Shown: positions 24,888 to 37,470 of the stretch, in pieces
How the letters are laid out: each line of letters begins with the position of its first letter
How positions within the stretch are numbered: the first letter of the stretch is position 1
Origin: Owenia fusiformis
Taxonomy: Eukaryota > Annelida > Polychaeta > Sabellida > Oweniidae
Length of the DNA stretch: 60,000 nucleotides
Assembly (NCBI GenBank): GCA_903813345.2
Contig: CAIIXF020000008.1
Coordinates: 21,376,822-21,436,821 of the forward strand
Direction: 5' to 3'
The notes under the pieces: model-generated
What the model saw: only the letters and a program-made list of their open reading frames with translations
Told to the model about the DNA's origin: nothing
Database searches by the model: none
Program-made: the position numbers and the translations under genes

Positions 24888-25262
24888 GCTACCCTGCGTG
24901 CAGAGTCTAGTTAAACTACACTCTGCCTAGTAGAGACCATATTACAGTTTAGTAGCCCCGCCCACACGACGGGTACCGGTGACAGTTTGGGTAAATCACT
25001 TTTGAACTACGCGCTGACCTTTCACCAATCAGCTAGCTTGAAGAAACATACGCCAAATGCGTTCTAATTAAATATGCGCATGTCATTGGTCAATTCCGGG
25101 CTCAACGATGACGTCAGAAGGAATGACCATATAAAGAACATCGGTCAAATTTGGCCGACGAACACTGATTGGCGCGGTGAGTTCACAGGTTTATATTAGT
25201 TTGAAAGAGTGAAGACGAAGCTCTCTTTTAAGAAGTGAAGTCAAACGAATGCAAAGGGTAGC
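24888..25262 (+). repeat. 375-bp dispersed repeat carrying a full TATA promoter
   Basis: The ends GCTACCCTGCGTGC and, reversed, GCTACCCTTTGCATTC form short inverted repeats. The same two ends are joined without the interior at 10898-10977, and a fragment sits at 18537-18572, so this is a dispersed family. The interior is unusually rich in promoter elements; see the regulatory entry at 24955-25176. Confidence 0.7.
24955..25176 (+). promoter_or_regulatory. GC box, two CCAAT boxes, CRE, TATA and possible first exon
   Basis: In order: GCCCCGCCCAC (24957 on), CCAATC (25025-25030), ATTGG (25085-25089), a perfect CRE TGACGTCA (25109-25116) and TATAAAG (25130-25136). A start near 25160 would give a short first exon ending at the donor GCG|GTGAGT (25177). 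This is a strong animal promoter layout. The transcript it would drive is unknown, as no downstream exon could be tied to it. Confidence 0.5.
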
Positions 25263-28200
25263 ACTTGGCAGCAAGTCAGCTGTGAATTTCCAGCCCTGTT
25301 TGTTAACATTTGCCCAATATTCTTGATATGCCTGACCATGTCACAATCCTGAGGTCACAATAGGTTGTTTTGTCTTAAAATGGTTCATACAGTGTACTTA
25401 TGGAATATTATTATTTATCATGGAATAGACAAATTTGTCCTGTGCTTTGCTTTCATTATGATTACGTACAGAGCCTACACTGTATCAACATATTATATTT
25501 ATCACTGTGTTGTAAGTTTTAATCAGGTGTTTGACCATTCTGGTGCCTATATCAGACCTATTCTTTCAATAGAATTTTTTCAGTCCTTAGCTCTCTTAGA
25601 CTGCCATCAAATATTCATTCAATTATTATAAGCTTTATTGGACACCTATTTATTAATTAGTTTTCTGTGCTAAATACAGTGTAGAAAGTAATTATAAAAA
25701 CATCATACATTTATGGTTTGGTTCCTACATGTATGTGTGATTAATTCTGTGTTTGAAGTCTATCATTCTTTAGTGATCAGTTTATTGAGAGAAAGAGTGA
25801 AGCAATGAGATAGTAATCAAATGTGTTGAAGATATATTCCACAAATCAATACAAACATAGTTACAGACCCTACTACTTAAGTTACAACTGTTTTCCATTA
25901 TTAGTACACTCCAAGTGCTCAATGAGTTTCCTTCTTGCATTACGATTGGTTCCGAAAAGATTTTGACAGGTTCTTACTTGATGGACATTTCTGAAAGCGC
26001 TTACTATTGAAGATTTTGTCGTATTGACTTTCATTTTGCTAAGTAAATATAAGATCATGTGGACCACATATGGTGATTTTTCCTGTAAATCAGTGGACCA
26101 TAATGCAATTTTTTCTGTCAGACGGAAGTCATGGAGTCCCACATATAGTTACGACAAATATAAGTAAAAGAAGTAGGATAGACTCACTAATGATCTTAGG
26201 GACCTTTTATGGTGGTTTTCTCCATTTCTTGACGACCCATAATGCAATTCTTTAAAAGCAGACGTCAAGCATACTAGTCCCAAATGTGCCCATATGACTG
26301 CATAATTGCTGGTAGAACTATCTCAGTGGCTTTAATAAGCAATAGACATTTATCTTCATGTCCTATAATGCAATTGTTACACCATCTGACCTTTTAAAGG
26401 TCTCAAACCTGATTGAAATACTTAAATGTTTGACTATGTGGCTTTATCTTTGATTTGTAGGCGATTTGATCACATTTGCAGCTATTGCAATAAGAAATCA
26501 TAATTTTAGTAAATCTCCCAAAAATGCATGTGATGTTCATGAGAATAGCTGAAAGATGATTATAATCATATGATTTAAATCTATATAATATACAACTGTG
26601 ATAAGGGTAGGGGATAAACTCTAAAGGAAGGCTAAACACTGATGGACCTGCAAGTAATGTTTTAGCCACCTCACCTTCATAAAACAATTTAAGGTACACA
26701 GACTTTTGTGCAAATCATGTAAAAAATGGGTGTGAAAATCATACCACTCTGCCTAACATAGAAAGACTAATGTTATCTATATTAAGGCATCCGTATCTAA
26801 TATCCATACACAACTGATTTAGTTAAGTTAAGAGGTTTCTTGCAGCTATATTTGTTTTTTCAAAGATATTAGATGTTCGCCCATATTGGATTCTTGTCTA
26901 TTTTCCCAGTGCAGCGTGTATCATCAGTGGATGAAACAATTTCTCAAAATGTTATCATTTGATTTAGACTCATTTCGTTCAAAGCAACCTAAATTAGATT
27001 TCTGACATATACTGTTAGGCTTATTCCATTCCCGAAATCCATTTAGAGCTGCTGATATTTGACTTACTAAGATTGGATTTATTGAGCTATGCCATGAGTC
27101 ACCTTGGCCTGGGCCGACACTTACAGGGACGATTTCTAAAACTATGCATATTCCCACAAGAACTTTCTTTTTTCTAACTTAGATATCCAAGAATCCACTT
27201 GAAATCTTTCGATTTTACTTAATATGCGCTTTCCTCCAGATAATCAACTTGCGGAATCGCTTAAATATCACTGGTTCAATTAATATATAAGGATTCATTG
27301 GTTTTAATCAATGGAGAACATAAGAAAGACATTATCGAAAATAAGAAGGAGCTATAAATGAATAACCACTTAAATACTACAATCAAGTTTACTGAGAATA
27401 ATTTCCTGTCATTGATATTACTTGCTGTCTTTATGATATGTCTTCTGTCAAATAAATGTAGCCTAAATGGTACCCATTTATACCAAATAAGGTAGCATAT
27501 TTTTAGTATAAAGCCTTGATCAAATGAGATATTCACTGTTTAATGCTGAATTTAGTATGAAACTTTAAGTGTATTGGATGGTTGAATTAGTTAGAATTAT
27601 ATAAGAATATAATTGGCAATTTTGAAATAATGTTTTTACCAACATAAAACTGATATGTAATTTCAAAATATGTAACAAAATTATAATTGAAGACATTAAA
27701 ATTGATATAAAATAAGAGCTGGAATGGGGCAATCAAGTTTTATTCTTTATACATGTTAATCTGATGGAAAAAAGTTCATACAGATTATTGTAGCTTATAC
27801 GGCTCATAATTTGAAACCTCTTCAAGGTATATAATTGAGAAAGAGTGCTATCTTGAGAAATCATGAAGAAAACAACTTTCTTTCTCATTGTAAAACAATT
27901 TAATATGAATCCTTGTCTCATCTAGAAATGGTCAAGACTTAGTAGAATGTTCATATACCTGTACTCAAGAAATATTAATATTAGAGTTTGAGTTTTTATA
28001 ATGCAGACGTCAAAACATATTTTCTTAATTTGCTCCTCTTGGTGAAATGTGCTTTATGGGAGTTGGTATAAATGTATATACATAAATGTATATCCACAGA
28101 GATGCAGGTTTCTATAATTAATTAATTAAAGAATAACTCAGCTTCTATAACATGGCTTTGAAGGGATTGATAATACTCTATACACTTATAAATCATTAAA

Positions 28201-28294
28201 TGTCTTTCACCAAGTTGGTAGAGCAGTAATTAGATCTGTCTAGTGAGAATCAGTTGAGTCTTGGGAGTAGCAATCCAATGTAGTGTGTAACCAT
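25263..28294. other. Gene-free stretch with a degenerate three-fold repeat
   Basis: Between about 26090 and 26400 the block CATAATGCAATT recurs near 26098, 26230 and 26366 with partly similar surroundings (about 134-bp steps). The minus-strand frames at 25882-26142, 26403-26699 and 26924-27157 lack splice or domain support. A decayed tRNA-like stretch (GTTGGTAGAGCAGTAATTAG) stands at about 28213. Confidence 0.35.
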
Positions 28295-30660
28295 GTGTAG
28301 AATACAATATAATGCCAGTTTATGCTTAGGGTCATTTGTGATTCCTATATAGAATACAATATAATGCCAGTTTATGCTTAAGGTCATTTGTGATTCCTAT
28401 ATAGAATACAATATAATGCCAGTTTGTGCTCTAAGGAGCATTCAATGTATGGAGAATGTACCCCTGTGTAGGATACAATATAATGCCAGTTTGTGCTTAG
28501 GAGCATTCAATGTATGGAAAATGTACTCCTGTGTAGAATACAATATAATGCCAGTTTGTGCTTAGGAGCATTCAATGAATGGAGAATGTACTCCTGTATA
28601 GAATACAATATAATGCCAGTTTGTGCTTAGGAGCATTCAATGTATGGAGAATGTACTCCTGTGTAGAATACAATATAATGCCAGTTTGTGCTTACGAGCA
28701 TTCAATGAATGGAGAATGTACCCCTGTGTAGAATACAATATAATGCCAGTTTGTGCTTACGAGCATTCAATGAATGGAGAATGTACCCCTGTGTAGAATA
28801 CAATATAATGCCAGTTTGTGCTTAGGAGCATTCAATGTATGGAGAATGTACCCCTGTATAGAATACAATATAATGCCAGTTTGTGCTTAGGAGCATTCAA
28901 TGTATGGAGAATGTACCCCTGTGTAGAATACAATATAATGCCAGTTTGTGCTTAGGAGCATTCAATGTATGGAAAATGTACCCCTGTGTAGAATACAATA
29001 TAATGCCAGTTTGTGCTTAGGAGCATTCAATGTATGGAGAATGTACCCCTGTGTAGAATACAATATAATGCCAGTTTGTGCTTAGGAGCATTCAATGTAT
29101 GGAGAATGTACCCCTGTGTAGAATACAATATAATGCCAGTTTGTGCTTAGGAGCATTCAATGAATGGAGAATGTACCCCTGTGTAGAATACAATATAATG
29201 CCAGTTTGTGCTTAGGGGCATTCAATGTATGGAGAATGTACCCCTGTGTAGAATATAATATAATGCCAGTTTGTGCTTAGGGGCATTCAATGTATGGAGA
29301 ATGTACCCCTGTGTAGAATACAATATAATGCCAGTTTGTGCTTAGGAGCATTCAATGTATGGAGAATGTACCCCTGTGTAGAATACAATATAATGCCAGT
29401 TTGTGCTTAGGAGCATTCAATGTATGGAGAATGTACCCCTGTGTAGAATACAATATAACGCCAGTTTGTGCTTAGGAGCATTCAATGTATAGATAATGTA
29501 CCCCTGTGTAGAATACAATATAATGCCAGTTTGTGCTTAGGAGCATTCAATGTATGGAGAATGTACCCCTGTGTAGGATACAATATAATGCCAGTTTGTG
29601 CTTAGGAGCATTCAATGTATGGAGAATGTACCCCTGTATAGAATATAATATAATGCCAGTTTGTGCTTAGGAGCATTCAATGTATGGAGAATGTACCCCT
29701 GTATAGAATATAATATAATGCCAGTTTGTGCTTAGGAGCATTCAATGTATGGAAAATGTACCCCTGTGTAGAATACAATATAATGCCAGTTTGTGCTTAG
29801 GAGCATTCAATGTATGGAGAATGTACCCCTGTGTAGGATACAATATAATGCCAGTTTGTGCTTAGGAGCATTCAGTGTATGGAGAATGTACCCCTGTGTA
29901 GAATACAATATAATGCCAGTTTGTGCTTAGGAGCATTCAATGTATGGAGAATGTACCCCTGTGTAGAATACAATATAATGCCAGTTTGTGCTTAGGAGCA
30001 TTCAATGTATGGAGAATGTACTCCTGTGTAGAATACAATATAATGCCAGTTTGTGCTTACGAGCATTCAATGAATGGAGAATGTACCCCTGTGTAGAATA
30101 CAATATAATGCCAGTTTGTGCTTAGGAGCATTCAGTGTATGGAGAATGTACCCCTGTGTAGAATACAATATAATGCCAGTTTGTGCTTAGGAGCATTCAA
30201 TGTATGGAGAATGTACCCCTGTGTAGAATACAATATAATGCCAGTTTGTGCTTAGGAGCATTCAGTGTATGGAGAATGTACCCCTGTGTAGAATACAATA
30301 TAATGCCAGTTTGTGCTTAGGAGCATTCAATGTATGGAGAATGTACCCCTGTGTAGAATACAATATAATGCCAGTTTGTGCTTAGGAGCATTCAATGTAT
30401 GGAGAATGTACCCCTGTGTAGAATACAATATAATGCCAGTTTGTGCTTAGGAGCATTCAATGTATGGAGAATGTACCCCTGTGTAGGATACAATATAATG
30501 CCAGTTTGTGCTTAGGAGCATTCAGTGTATGGAGAATGTACCCCTGTGTAGGATACAATATAATGCCAGTTTGTGCTTAGGAGCATTCAGTGTATGGAGA
30601 ATGTACCCCTGTGTAAGATACAATATAATGCCAGTTTGTGCTTAGGAGCATTCAAAGTAT
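28295..30660 (+). repeat. 65-bp tandem satellite, about 37 units
   Basis: The unit starts GTGTAGAATACAATATAATG, then CCAGTTTGTGCTTAGGAGCA, then TTCAATGTATGGAGAATGTA and CCCCT. The first three steps are 52, 52 and 67 bp. From 28531 to 30611 all 32 steps are exactly 65 bp with no indel. Variants (GTATA/GTGTA, GAATG/GTATG, TTACGAG/TTAGGAG, CTCCT/CCCCT, TTCAGTG/TTCAATG) recur in several units. The 63-residue frame at its left end is an artefact of the repeat. Confidence 0.96.
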
Positions 30661-32509
30661 GTAGTAATTGTGGTATGTATCCCTAGAATACAATGCTACT
30701 ATACTGCTACTGCTTGGGATCATCCATTGTAGAGTGTACCACATACAGAATATAAATCCCTAACCACTACTGCCTCTTGGGATCATAGAATGTACCTAGT
30801 TTGATTTTTAAAAGGGCAACTTTCATCTGACTATTTTAGCTTCGTATTGGAATCGGATTTTTTTAAGTGACTGTCATTTGACTTAGAGACAAGTTATAGC
30901 AAGCTCTAATATGCTCTTGACGTCACAACTTAATATCGTAAGATAAATCTGAAGTCTAAACCTCTGTTCCATGGCAATTTATGAGATTATATTGCTTTAT
31001 TTACTTTAGGTATAGAATAGGCGTGGAAATTTCATTATTTTGTTTTTAATCGTGAAAACTTCATGCTTGCTGATCTCTGAGCTTTCTTTAATGGATTCTT
31101 TTAATGAAAATTGTTCTTGTCAATATTTGCTGGTTTTCTAGAAGTAATTAGGTGTGACGGACAAAAGAAACAAATATGCATATTAACTAAAGATCACATC
31201 AAGCTAGATTGCTAGGGATGTTACGTATAAGGGACAATCAATTAGAATAAGTAACATTAGTAGACATAAGACAAGTCAATATTTGAGGAGAATTAATTGA
31301 CAAATTGAGATAAATCTGACCAATTCCAGAAAAATCACTAAATAACAAATAGATCGAGGGAAGAGATCTCTCAGATGATTAGTTCCGTTTGCTCTAACAT
31401 ATTGGAACAGCCTGTATAATAAAAAGAGAAGGGAACTCAACAATAAATTCATGGTCATCATCACCAACTTATCATGCTAATTTGTCTATTGGTGCTCCAA
31501 ACATATCAACTGAAATAAGAATATTTAAGTAGTATCTTTGAAGGCCCTGTGATATCGTGCATCAGATCATGATATCATCAGAACATATCACACCATAGGA
31601 TGGCTTTAGCAAAGGTCAATAATCTTGCTTGTTCAATCGTATAAAAAGGGCATCCTTTGGAAACAAAACAAACAGAGCCCATTTAACCACATAAACCATC
31701 TAAAATCTAATACATATGAAATCGCCACCTTATGTTGACCGTTTGCATCCATTTCGGTTGATTTCACTATTGATCATTCAATTAAGCTGAGCAAAGTATA
31801 CACTTAAGGTTTGGAATGATATAGTTGATTTAAATGAATGGGTTATAGAATGTATGGCACATGCTGAGTATCTCTGAGGCATCATCACTACTACTATTAA
31901 GTTGTCATATGTATTCATACGTTCATAACAAATGAAACCCATGGGACTGATAATGCAGATCCTAGCAAGGAAGAACTAACTGTTTTATGTTATGAAGTAT
32001 GTTTCGCTTAAAGTAAGGTTAAACTGTATGTCATTTTACAGATATTCAGAGTCAATGAACCAATTAGCTGGATGGATGTTGATTTACGGTTAGGGGTGGC
32101 ACCATGTAGAGTGTAGCTAGTAAAATATATATATTGTTCCAATATCACATAACTCCTGAAGAAGAAGTCTCTAGAATCTCCTATATAAACAATTTTCCAT
32201 TTTCATTTGTTTTGTGTGTGATGTGATGTTGTGCGGGGCAGTAATGCTGAAAGAAATATAACTGTTTTAACAAGGAAATTTTCGCATGTTTTCCAATTAT
32301 ACTAGAGTGATGTAGGTTTATTAAGGAGTCCCATTGTACATCATGGATTCTGAAATAAGAAGTGCAAACAAACCTAATCATACTAGGGAATGTTAACCAT
32401 GAGAAGTCAAGATAAAAAAAATGAAGTGGTTATTTTCTGAATACATATGTATTCAATAATTAGAAAAAGCTATGACATCGCTTGATCAGATATGTAATAT
32501 GCTCTTATT
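30661..32509. other. Gene-free stretch after the satellite
   Basis: Two diverged partial copies of a satellite-like motif (AATACAATGCTACTATACTG, about 30688) trail the array. Nothing else is supported. Confidence 0.35.
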
Positions 32510-33369
32510 ATCCCATCGAACGTAGTTCGGAGGGATATAGGGAACGCCTCCGTCCGTCCATCCATCCGTCCGTCCGTACGTACATACGTACGTCCGTCCG
32601 TCCGGGCAATAACTCAAATACCGTTGGTCCGATTTTGTTCATATTTTGTACACATATACCCTATGGGGCTAGAAGTTCTGCTCGAAAGCTGATTTTCAAA
32701 ATGGCTGCTCATTTCAAAATGGCGGCCATTTTAGTGCCGAATTTACAGTAATTTAGGTGCAATATGTAAAACTGTAATAGCAATATGTTTTAGATGTAAA
32801 AAAATTATATAGGACATTAATAAAGCTAGAAATGTAGATATTAAAGAAGCACATGGCAGCCATCTTGAAAAATGGCGGCCTTTACTCGTTATTTTACGAT
32901 TTTTGCTGTAACTCGAAAAGTAGTGGAGCGATTTTGTTCATATTTGGTATGTGAATACTATAAACATTGTACACTGTCTAAAGACACTTTTGGTAGAAGG
33001 AGGCCATTTTAAAAAATGGCCGCCATTTTGAAAAATAGCCGCCATTTTAACCTATTTTTGCTGTAACTCGAAAAGTAGTGAAGCGATTTTGTTCATATTT
33101 GGTATGTGAATACTGTAAGCATGGCACACTGTCTAATGACACTTTTGGTAGAAGGCGGCCATTTTGAAAAATAGCCGCCATTTTAACGTATTTTTCTATA
33201 ACTCGAAAAGTAGTGGAGCAATTTTGTTCATATTTGGTATGTGAATACTATAAGTATGGCAAATGGTCTAATGACACTTTTGGTAGAAGACGGCCATTTT
33301 GAAAAATGCCTGCCATTTTTGCTATAAACTTTGTTTGTAAAAATGCCATCCATGGCTGTTCGATGGGAT
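32510..33369 (+). mobile_element. Pearl-like element, family 2, with perfect 12-bp TIRs
   Basis: ATCCCATCGAAC (32510-32521) is exactly inverted at 33358-33369. The left end can fold onto GGAGGGAT, then comes a (TCCG)n/(TACG)n microsatellite (32550-32604) and the block AATAACTCAAATACCGTTGG. The body has three tandem units marked ACTCGAAAAGTAG at about 32911, 33066 and 33201, each with GGCCATTTT-type blocks. The 89-residue frame at the microsatellite (Arg/Ser/Pro rich) is not a gene. Relatives: 41534, 48121 and 50744. Confidence 0.8.
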
Positions 33370-34445
33370 TCGCTACGCTTTGGCGTTGCCGTTGTTCTGG
33401 TTTATAGAGAGTAGATAAAGTCCAGCTCTTGTGAAGGGTTAATCCTACTGTGGCATATATTACATCAGAAGTGAATTATTATATAAATGGAAGACAATAA
33501 TTAAATTTTATGACATATTGAACGAAGACATGAAAGAAGTCAGAAGAGGATATACCAGACCATTTCTGGCATGGTACTCTATTAGAGATTCTCCTTTCTT
33601 AGACTCTTCAATTATTGGATATTATCCTATTATATATGATCTGGCAAGTAAACCCAATGTGAAATCATGCGAGATTCAATCTTAGCTTATCAAAAGAAAT
33701 GAATTCCGCTTTCCATATCAAACCCAACCTCTTGGGATTCCCGATGGACATTTCTCGATTTCGGATTTTGACACGGAGTCTCAACCTTGTAGAATTCTAT
33801 AGATTGTTTTGAGTGAATGAAAGAAGCAGAAACTCTTATTGACTTTACAATTGACTTGTTGAGGTATACAGATTTGCTATATATAGAGCTGCATTATCCT
33901 GGAAATGTAATGTACTATAATGTTATTATACAAAAATTATCAATAATAGATGAGCCCTCACTGATGATTTTTGAATCGGCATGTACAGTACTGTTGTTAA
34001 TAGGTAGATGCATACAATTGGCTTGTATAATACAGTAATTGAAACTAGAAAAATTTGAGATATTCACCACCTAAACTGTTTTAAAGTATTGAACATAATA
34101 TCCATGAGACTGTGTAACTCAGACACATGCCTATATATCTCTACTGTTTAAAAAGTGAAGTTACTTAATCAACAAAACCTAATAGATGGTCAGCAAATCA
34201 ATATTTACTGCTGCAGTGCACTATAATAGATAAGATCTCTTAAAGGCTCAATAGATATTGCAGTAAATAGTCAAATCCACTATCTATTAGCTATTTAATG
34301 ACAATCTATTGACATTTCTTTTTGCTCAAGATTACTAAGTCTCGCTGAACTTGCTATAGCATACTTCTTACTTTTTCTATTGTGAAAATTAAGAATTTCA
34401 CAATAATATGAACCAGTATATGGAACCAGTTTGATAAGTCTACTA
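33370..34445. other. Gene-free stretch
   Basis: No supported feature. The 73-residue plus-strand frame at 33817 has no splice or domain support. Confidence 0.35.
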
Positions 34446-34656
34446 CAGGGTGACAAGTAAATATGTTCCCCCTTAGCTTTTACATCCACATAATGTTGCA
34501 TAATGTATTTGTCTGTATGATATCTGAATTCTTCTTTAGCATAATAAAACTAGTCTTCGTGGAGCAATTCCTCAAGAAGTTTCAGTTGACTAGCTCAACT
34601 AGATGTACTTTTATGCACAAAAATTAAAGGGGAGAACATATTTATTTGACACCCTG
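34446..34656. mobile_element. Mariner-type MITE, 211 bp
   Basis: The ends CAGGGTGACAAGTAAATATG and, reversed, CAGGGTGTCAAATAAATATG form about 35-bp inverted repeats. TA stands outside both ends (34444-34445, 34657-34658). CAGGGTG termini with a TA target are typical of Tc1/mariner. No transposase. The 68-residue minus frame starts inside it. Confidence 0.85.
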
Positions 34657-35229
34657 TAGATATACACTGTAGTTAAATTATACAATATAGAATATGAAGA
34701 ATAACTGTGAAAATATACCCTTTCCAATATTTGATTTTGATTCTTTTGAAGAGAGCTTTATCAGCAGTAATTAGATGCTATTATACCATTATTATTATAT
34801 AGCATCAAGGCAATTTCTACCAGAGATTGACTTTATGAGGATGCCAATACAATGATTACTTATATATAAGAATGCAATTAGCTCACATGTACACTGTGTT
34901 TGCCTTGCCTACTCTTATGTACTTCCAATATTCTAGGATTGGAATTCCCTTGGTCTTGCATACCATTAATATCAGTTAAGATTGCAAGACACGATTGCAG
35001 ACCAGCAAAAGAAAAGATCATTTGTGAGAGAAACTATAAGAAATAAAACACAGTTACACAATCATTTATTTTAAAATTATACCTCAATTATCAATCGTTG
35101 TATTGTTCGTTTGGCCTTGTTGTTAGCTAACATTAGGCATTCTACCAGATTCAATTACATTGTATAAGAGAATCAGACGAGATGGCGATGATGGAATATA
35201 TGTGAGCCTGGCTTGAGCCAAGTCATTAG

Positions 35230-35439
35230 ATAAAGTATCATACTGGTTATATTTTGAAATGTGAATTATGGCAGGAATTAGAAGAACTGGCAAGGAATGA
35301 TATACTCTGCCATAAGTATGTATTCTCGATACTAGCTATAAAAAGCAAAAAGTACGATACTTCATTGAAAATTGTTAAAGAAATTTTGAAATTCTATGAG
35401 TCGGAGGAGATTTTAAACAAGACTAGGCTATTGTTGTAA
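35230..35439 (+). CDS. Doubtful helical open frame
   Basis: An open frame of 69 codons ends in TAA at 35437-35439. Its last 55 residues (from ELEELARNDILCHKYV on) are rich in Glu, Lys, Leu and Ile as in an alpha-helical domain, unlike nearby chance frames. GGCAG at about 35272 could be an acceptor, which would make this a last exon. No AATAAA was seen close by and no family is recognised. Confidence 0.2.
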   Translation: MKYHTGYILKCELWQELEELARNDILCHKYVFSILAIKSKKYDTSLKIVKEILKFYESEEILNKTRLLL

Positions 35440-35990
35440 AACATCACAATGGAATATACACTTGGATGGAAACAATTCTCCCTTTTGTGGTTCGCCCTTT
35501 GAATCAGAACATTCGCAAATATGCACTGAAAAAGCACTCAAAAAGGACAAAATTTGATTGGTCAATATTTTCCCACTATGCATTTCGCGTAGCTATTTGC
35601 GTGACCCGGAAGTTCTAAATCAAACTAATTACGCAATTTTGTGTTTACACCCGCACGCTAAATAAAACAATGTCACCATCGGAAGAGTTCTTCTTTGTCA
35701 TTGCTTTAACAGTCAGTATACCGAACTTAATCAATAAAAAATTGTACAATGAACAACAAAATTCGGAAACGAGTACTATAGATTTGCTTTCGGACCACTG
35801 AACAGATTGACCTAGATAATACCGACGCGTCTTCTTTGGTCTAACTGCTCTGTTGTTTGTGAGTTTTCAACGTAACTCTATAATGTAATTTGAAAATGAA
35901 TACTTTATTCAGTTGTTGCATCGATGTTGCAGTTTGTAGTGCGGTAAGATTGGCATGAAAGTATTGAAAGTCGAATGGAATTGTTTTTTC

Positions 35991-36036
35991 CAATATGGCG
36001 ACTAGTCAACTGATCACGTGACCTTCTCTTCCGGAA
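35991..36036. promoter_or_regulatory. Housekeeping-type promoter motif cluster
   Basis: Within 46 bp: CAATATGGCG (YY1-like, 35991-36000), TCACGTGA (E-box for USF/TFE3-type factors, 36014-36021) and CTTCCGGAA (ETS site, 36028-36036). TATA is absent. This is the usual make-up of a TATA-less animal promoter. The first coding exon of a plus-strand gene lies 1.1 kb downstream (37158), so it may serve that gene. Confidence 0.45.
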
Positions 36037-36135
36037 TATTTTCTCACTTTTCAATCATCGTTTTCACCACGTCATGAATCAATACAATGAAAAAAATAGC
36101 TGTTATATTAAGATTAATAAGAGATCAAACGTTTC

Positions 36136-36477
36136 TCATAATTTTTTCTGTACTCTCGTACGGGAATATGAACGAATATATCGATTGAAAAATAGGTGTG
36201 AAAATCCCCATGTTAAACCTATGAGGGAAAACAAGGAAGTATAAATTTGTTCCTCCGCGAACTGCATCATGGGAAATATTTTGACCTTATAAGGAAAGAT
36301 TTTTACGTCTCCTCTTTTGAAGAGGGAACAACGATTTCGACAATTGGGTTCATTCATGCAGGCACAATTGTGAACATACATCATAGTCCCTGAGGATCTA
36401 CCAGAACCAAATAGACAATGTAAGCTTTCGAAGTCTACGATAATTACATCAGTATATTGGTGGCTTTTGCTAAGCAC
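36136..36477 (-). other. 113-codon open frame without support
   Basis: This is the joint-longest complete frame outside repeats (minus strand). It has Cys-rich and hydrophobic parts but no motif, signal peptide or splice partner that I can see. It lies beside the 35991-36036 promoter-like cluster and would be read away from the 37158 exon. Chance frame is the default reading. Confidence 0.15.
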
Positions 36478-37157
36478 TTCTATTTACAGATAAGCTCGAT
36501 ACCTGTTACTTTTCAGTATAAGAATTGGTTAAGATGAAATCATGTGCCAAGTGATATATTCGCAAGAAGATAAAATCACTTATGAACACTCATAAAGATT
36601 TTTTGAAGCACCAGAGTGAGAGAAAAGATGAATGTCTTAAATAAGAATCAAATTTTTCGTCAGATTGGACAATCACTACGAAACAATTGCTTCTACCAAA
36701 TTACAAGATCTACTATTTGTATAAGATGGACTAAGTAATGAAAAAATGTTGAAATGGTGAAATTGTGAGGCAGAGAATTATATAGAATTGAGGATATATA
36801 TTGACATAGACACTGTGATGTATTGGCTGTGATGAGGAACATGGGCCTAAATTGAAAGTAGAATTAGGAAACCAGTGACATAAAATAGATATAAGGAAAT
36901 AAATGAGATAAATCTGATAAATGTGAGGACACGTTAATCCTGTATGGGATGATAATATTTTAAAGTTCTTTGGAGAAAGCTCCTTGCTAGATAACCAGTC
37001 ATAAATGAATAAGGATATGAGTTAGATTTGAGAAAGCATTCTAAGAGTGAGGAAATAATATATATCTTGAATGAAACATGAACAGTACAAATCAGAAAGA
37101 CTTCATGGAAAAGGACAAAGAGATGATGGACTTGATGGTACAATCGTCTAGGAAAGC

Positions 37158-37282
37158 ATGAGCAGTCCTAACCTGACAAGTGGGGGAGGGGGAGGTGGGG
37201 GAGCATCTAGCCCCTCTCTCCAGGCACAGAGTAACTTCCTCAGGGCTAAACTACTGCTTATGCTAAGTGATCTGGAATACAG
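37158..37282 (+). CDS. First coding exon of an unrecognised gene (poly-Gly N-terminus)
   Basis: ATG at 37158 follows an in-frame TAG at 37149-37151. The frame runs 41 codons plus two bases to a good donor, TACAG|GTGAGC (37283). The peptide starts MSSPNLTS, then seven glycines coded by GGG/GGA/GGT, then ASSPSLQAQSNFLRAKLL, LMLSDLEY. A low-complexity start followed by a Leu-rich amphipathic segment is common in cytosolic regulators and scaffolds, but I cannot name it. The region before the ATG (about 36900-37157) would be 5' UTR. The next exon was not found; a MITE inserted 36 bp inside the intron (37319). Confidence 0.6.
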
Positions 37283-37318
37283 GTGAGCTGGAAAACTTCT
37301 TATTGTTGGACTGGTTTT

Positions 37319-37470
37319 ATGTCACCACCACAAGTTATAGTCTTCAACTATTTTGTGGACAGCATTCAGTGGTTGGTGTCTTGCAGCTGGTGTTCGGCAG
37401 TGGTTGTCCAGGATTCAGTGCCTGTAACAAATGGCAGGTGGTGACATTTTGCATGTAAATGCCTTGTTAG
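37319..37470 (+). mobile_element. Short ATGTCACCACCA element (family 1-related), copy 1
   Basis: It begins ATGTCACCACCACAAG and ends GGTGGTGACATTTTGCATG followed by AATGCCTTGTTA. Related copies sit at 53789, about 54005 and 58617. The termini are close to those of the long pearl-like family at 7091 (ATGTCCCCACCA / TGGTGGGGACATTTTGT), so these are probably its shortened forms without microsatellite or tandem repeats. Confidence 0.75.

Noticed and set aside
26403-26699. 98-codon minus-strand frame
   Set aside because: AT-rich chance frame without splice sites, signal or motif; nearby frames on both strands are similar in quality.
28205-28280. tRNA-like sequence (GTTGGTAGAGCAGTAATTAG)
   Set aside because: It resembles the D-arm/A-box region, but no B box (GGTTCGAATCC type) or acceptor-stem pairing could be found. 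At most a decayed tRNA-derived repeat.
28374-28565. 63-residue repetitive frame
   Set aside because: Produced by the 65-bp satellite; the period is not a multiple of three and the frame breaks at once.
17024-30660. CRISPR array reading for the 85- and 65-bp arrays
   Set aside because: The units are identical throughout with no unique spacers, and the context is a eukaryotic genome, so they are satellites.
36136-36477. 113-codon minus frame as a gene
   Set aside because: No domain, no splice partners, next to promoter-like sequence; kept only as an unsupported entry.
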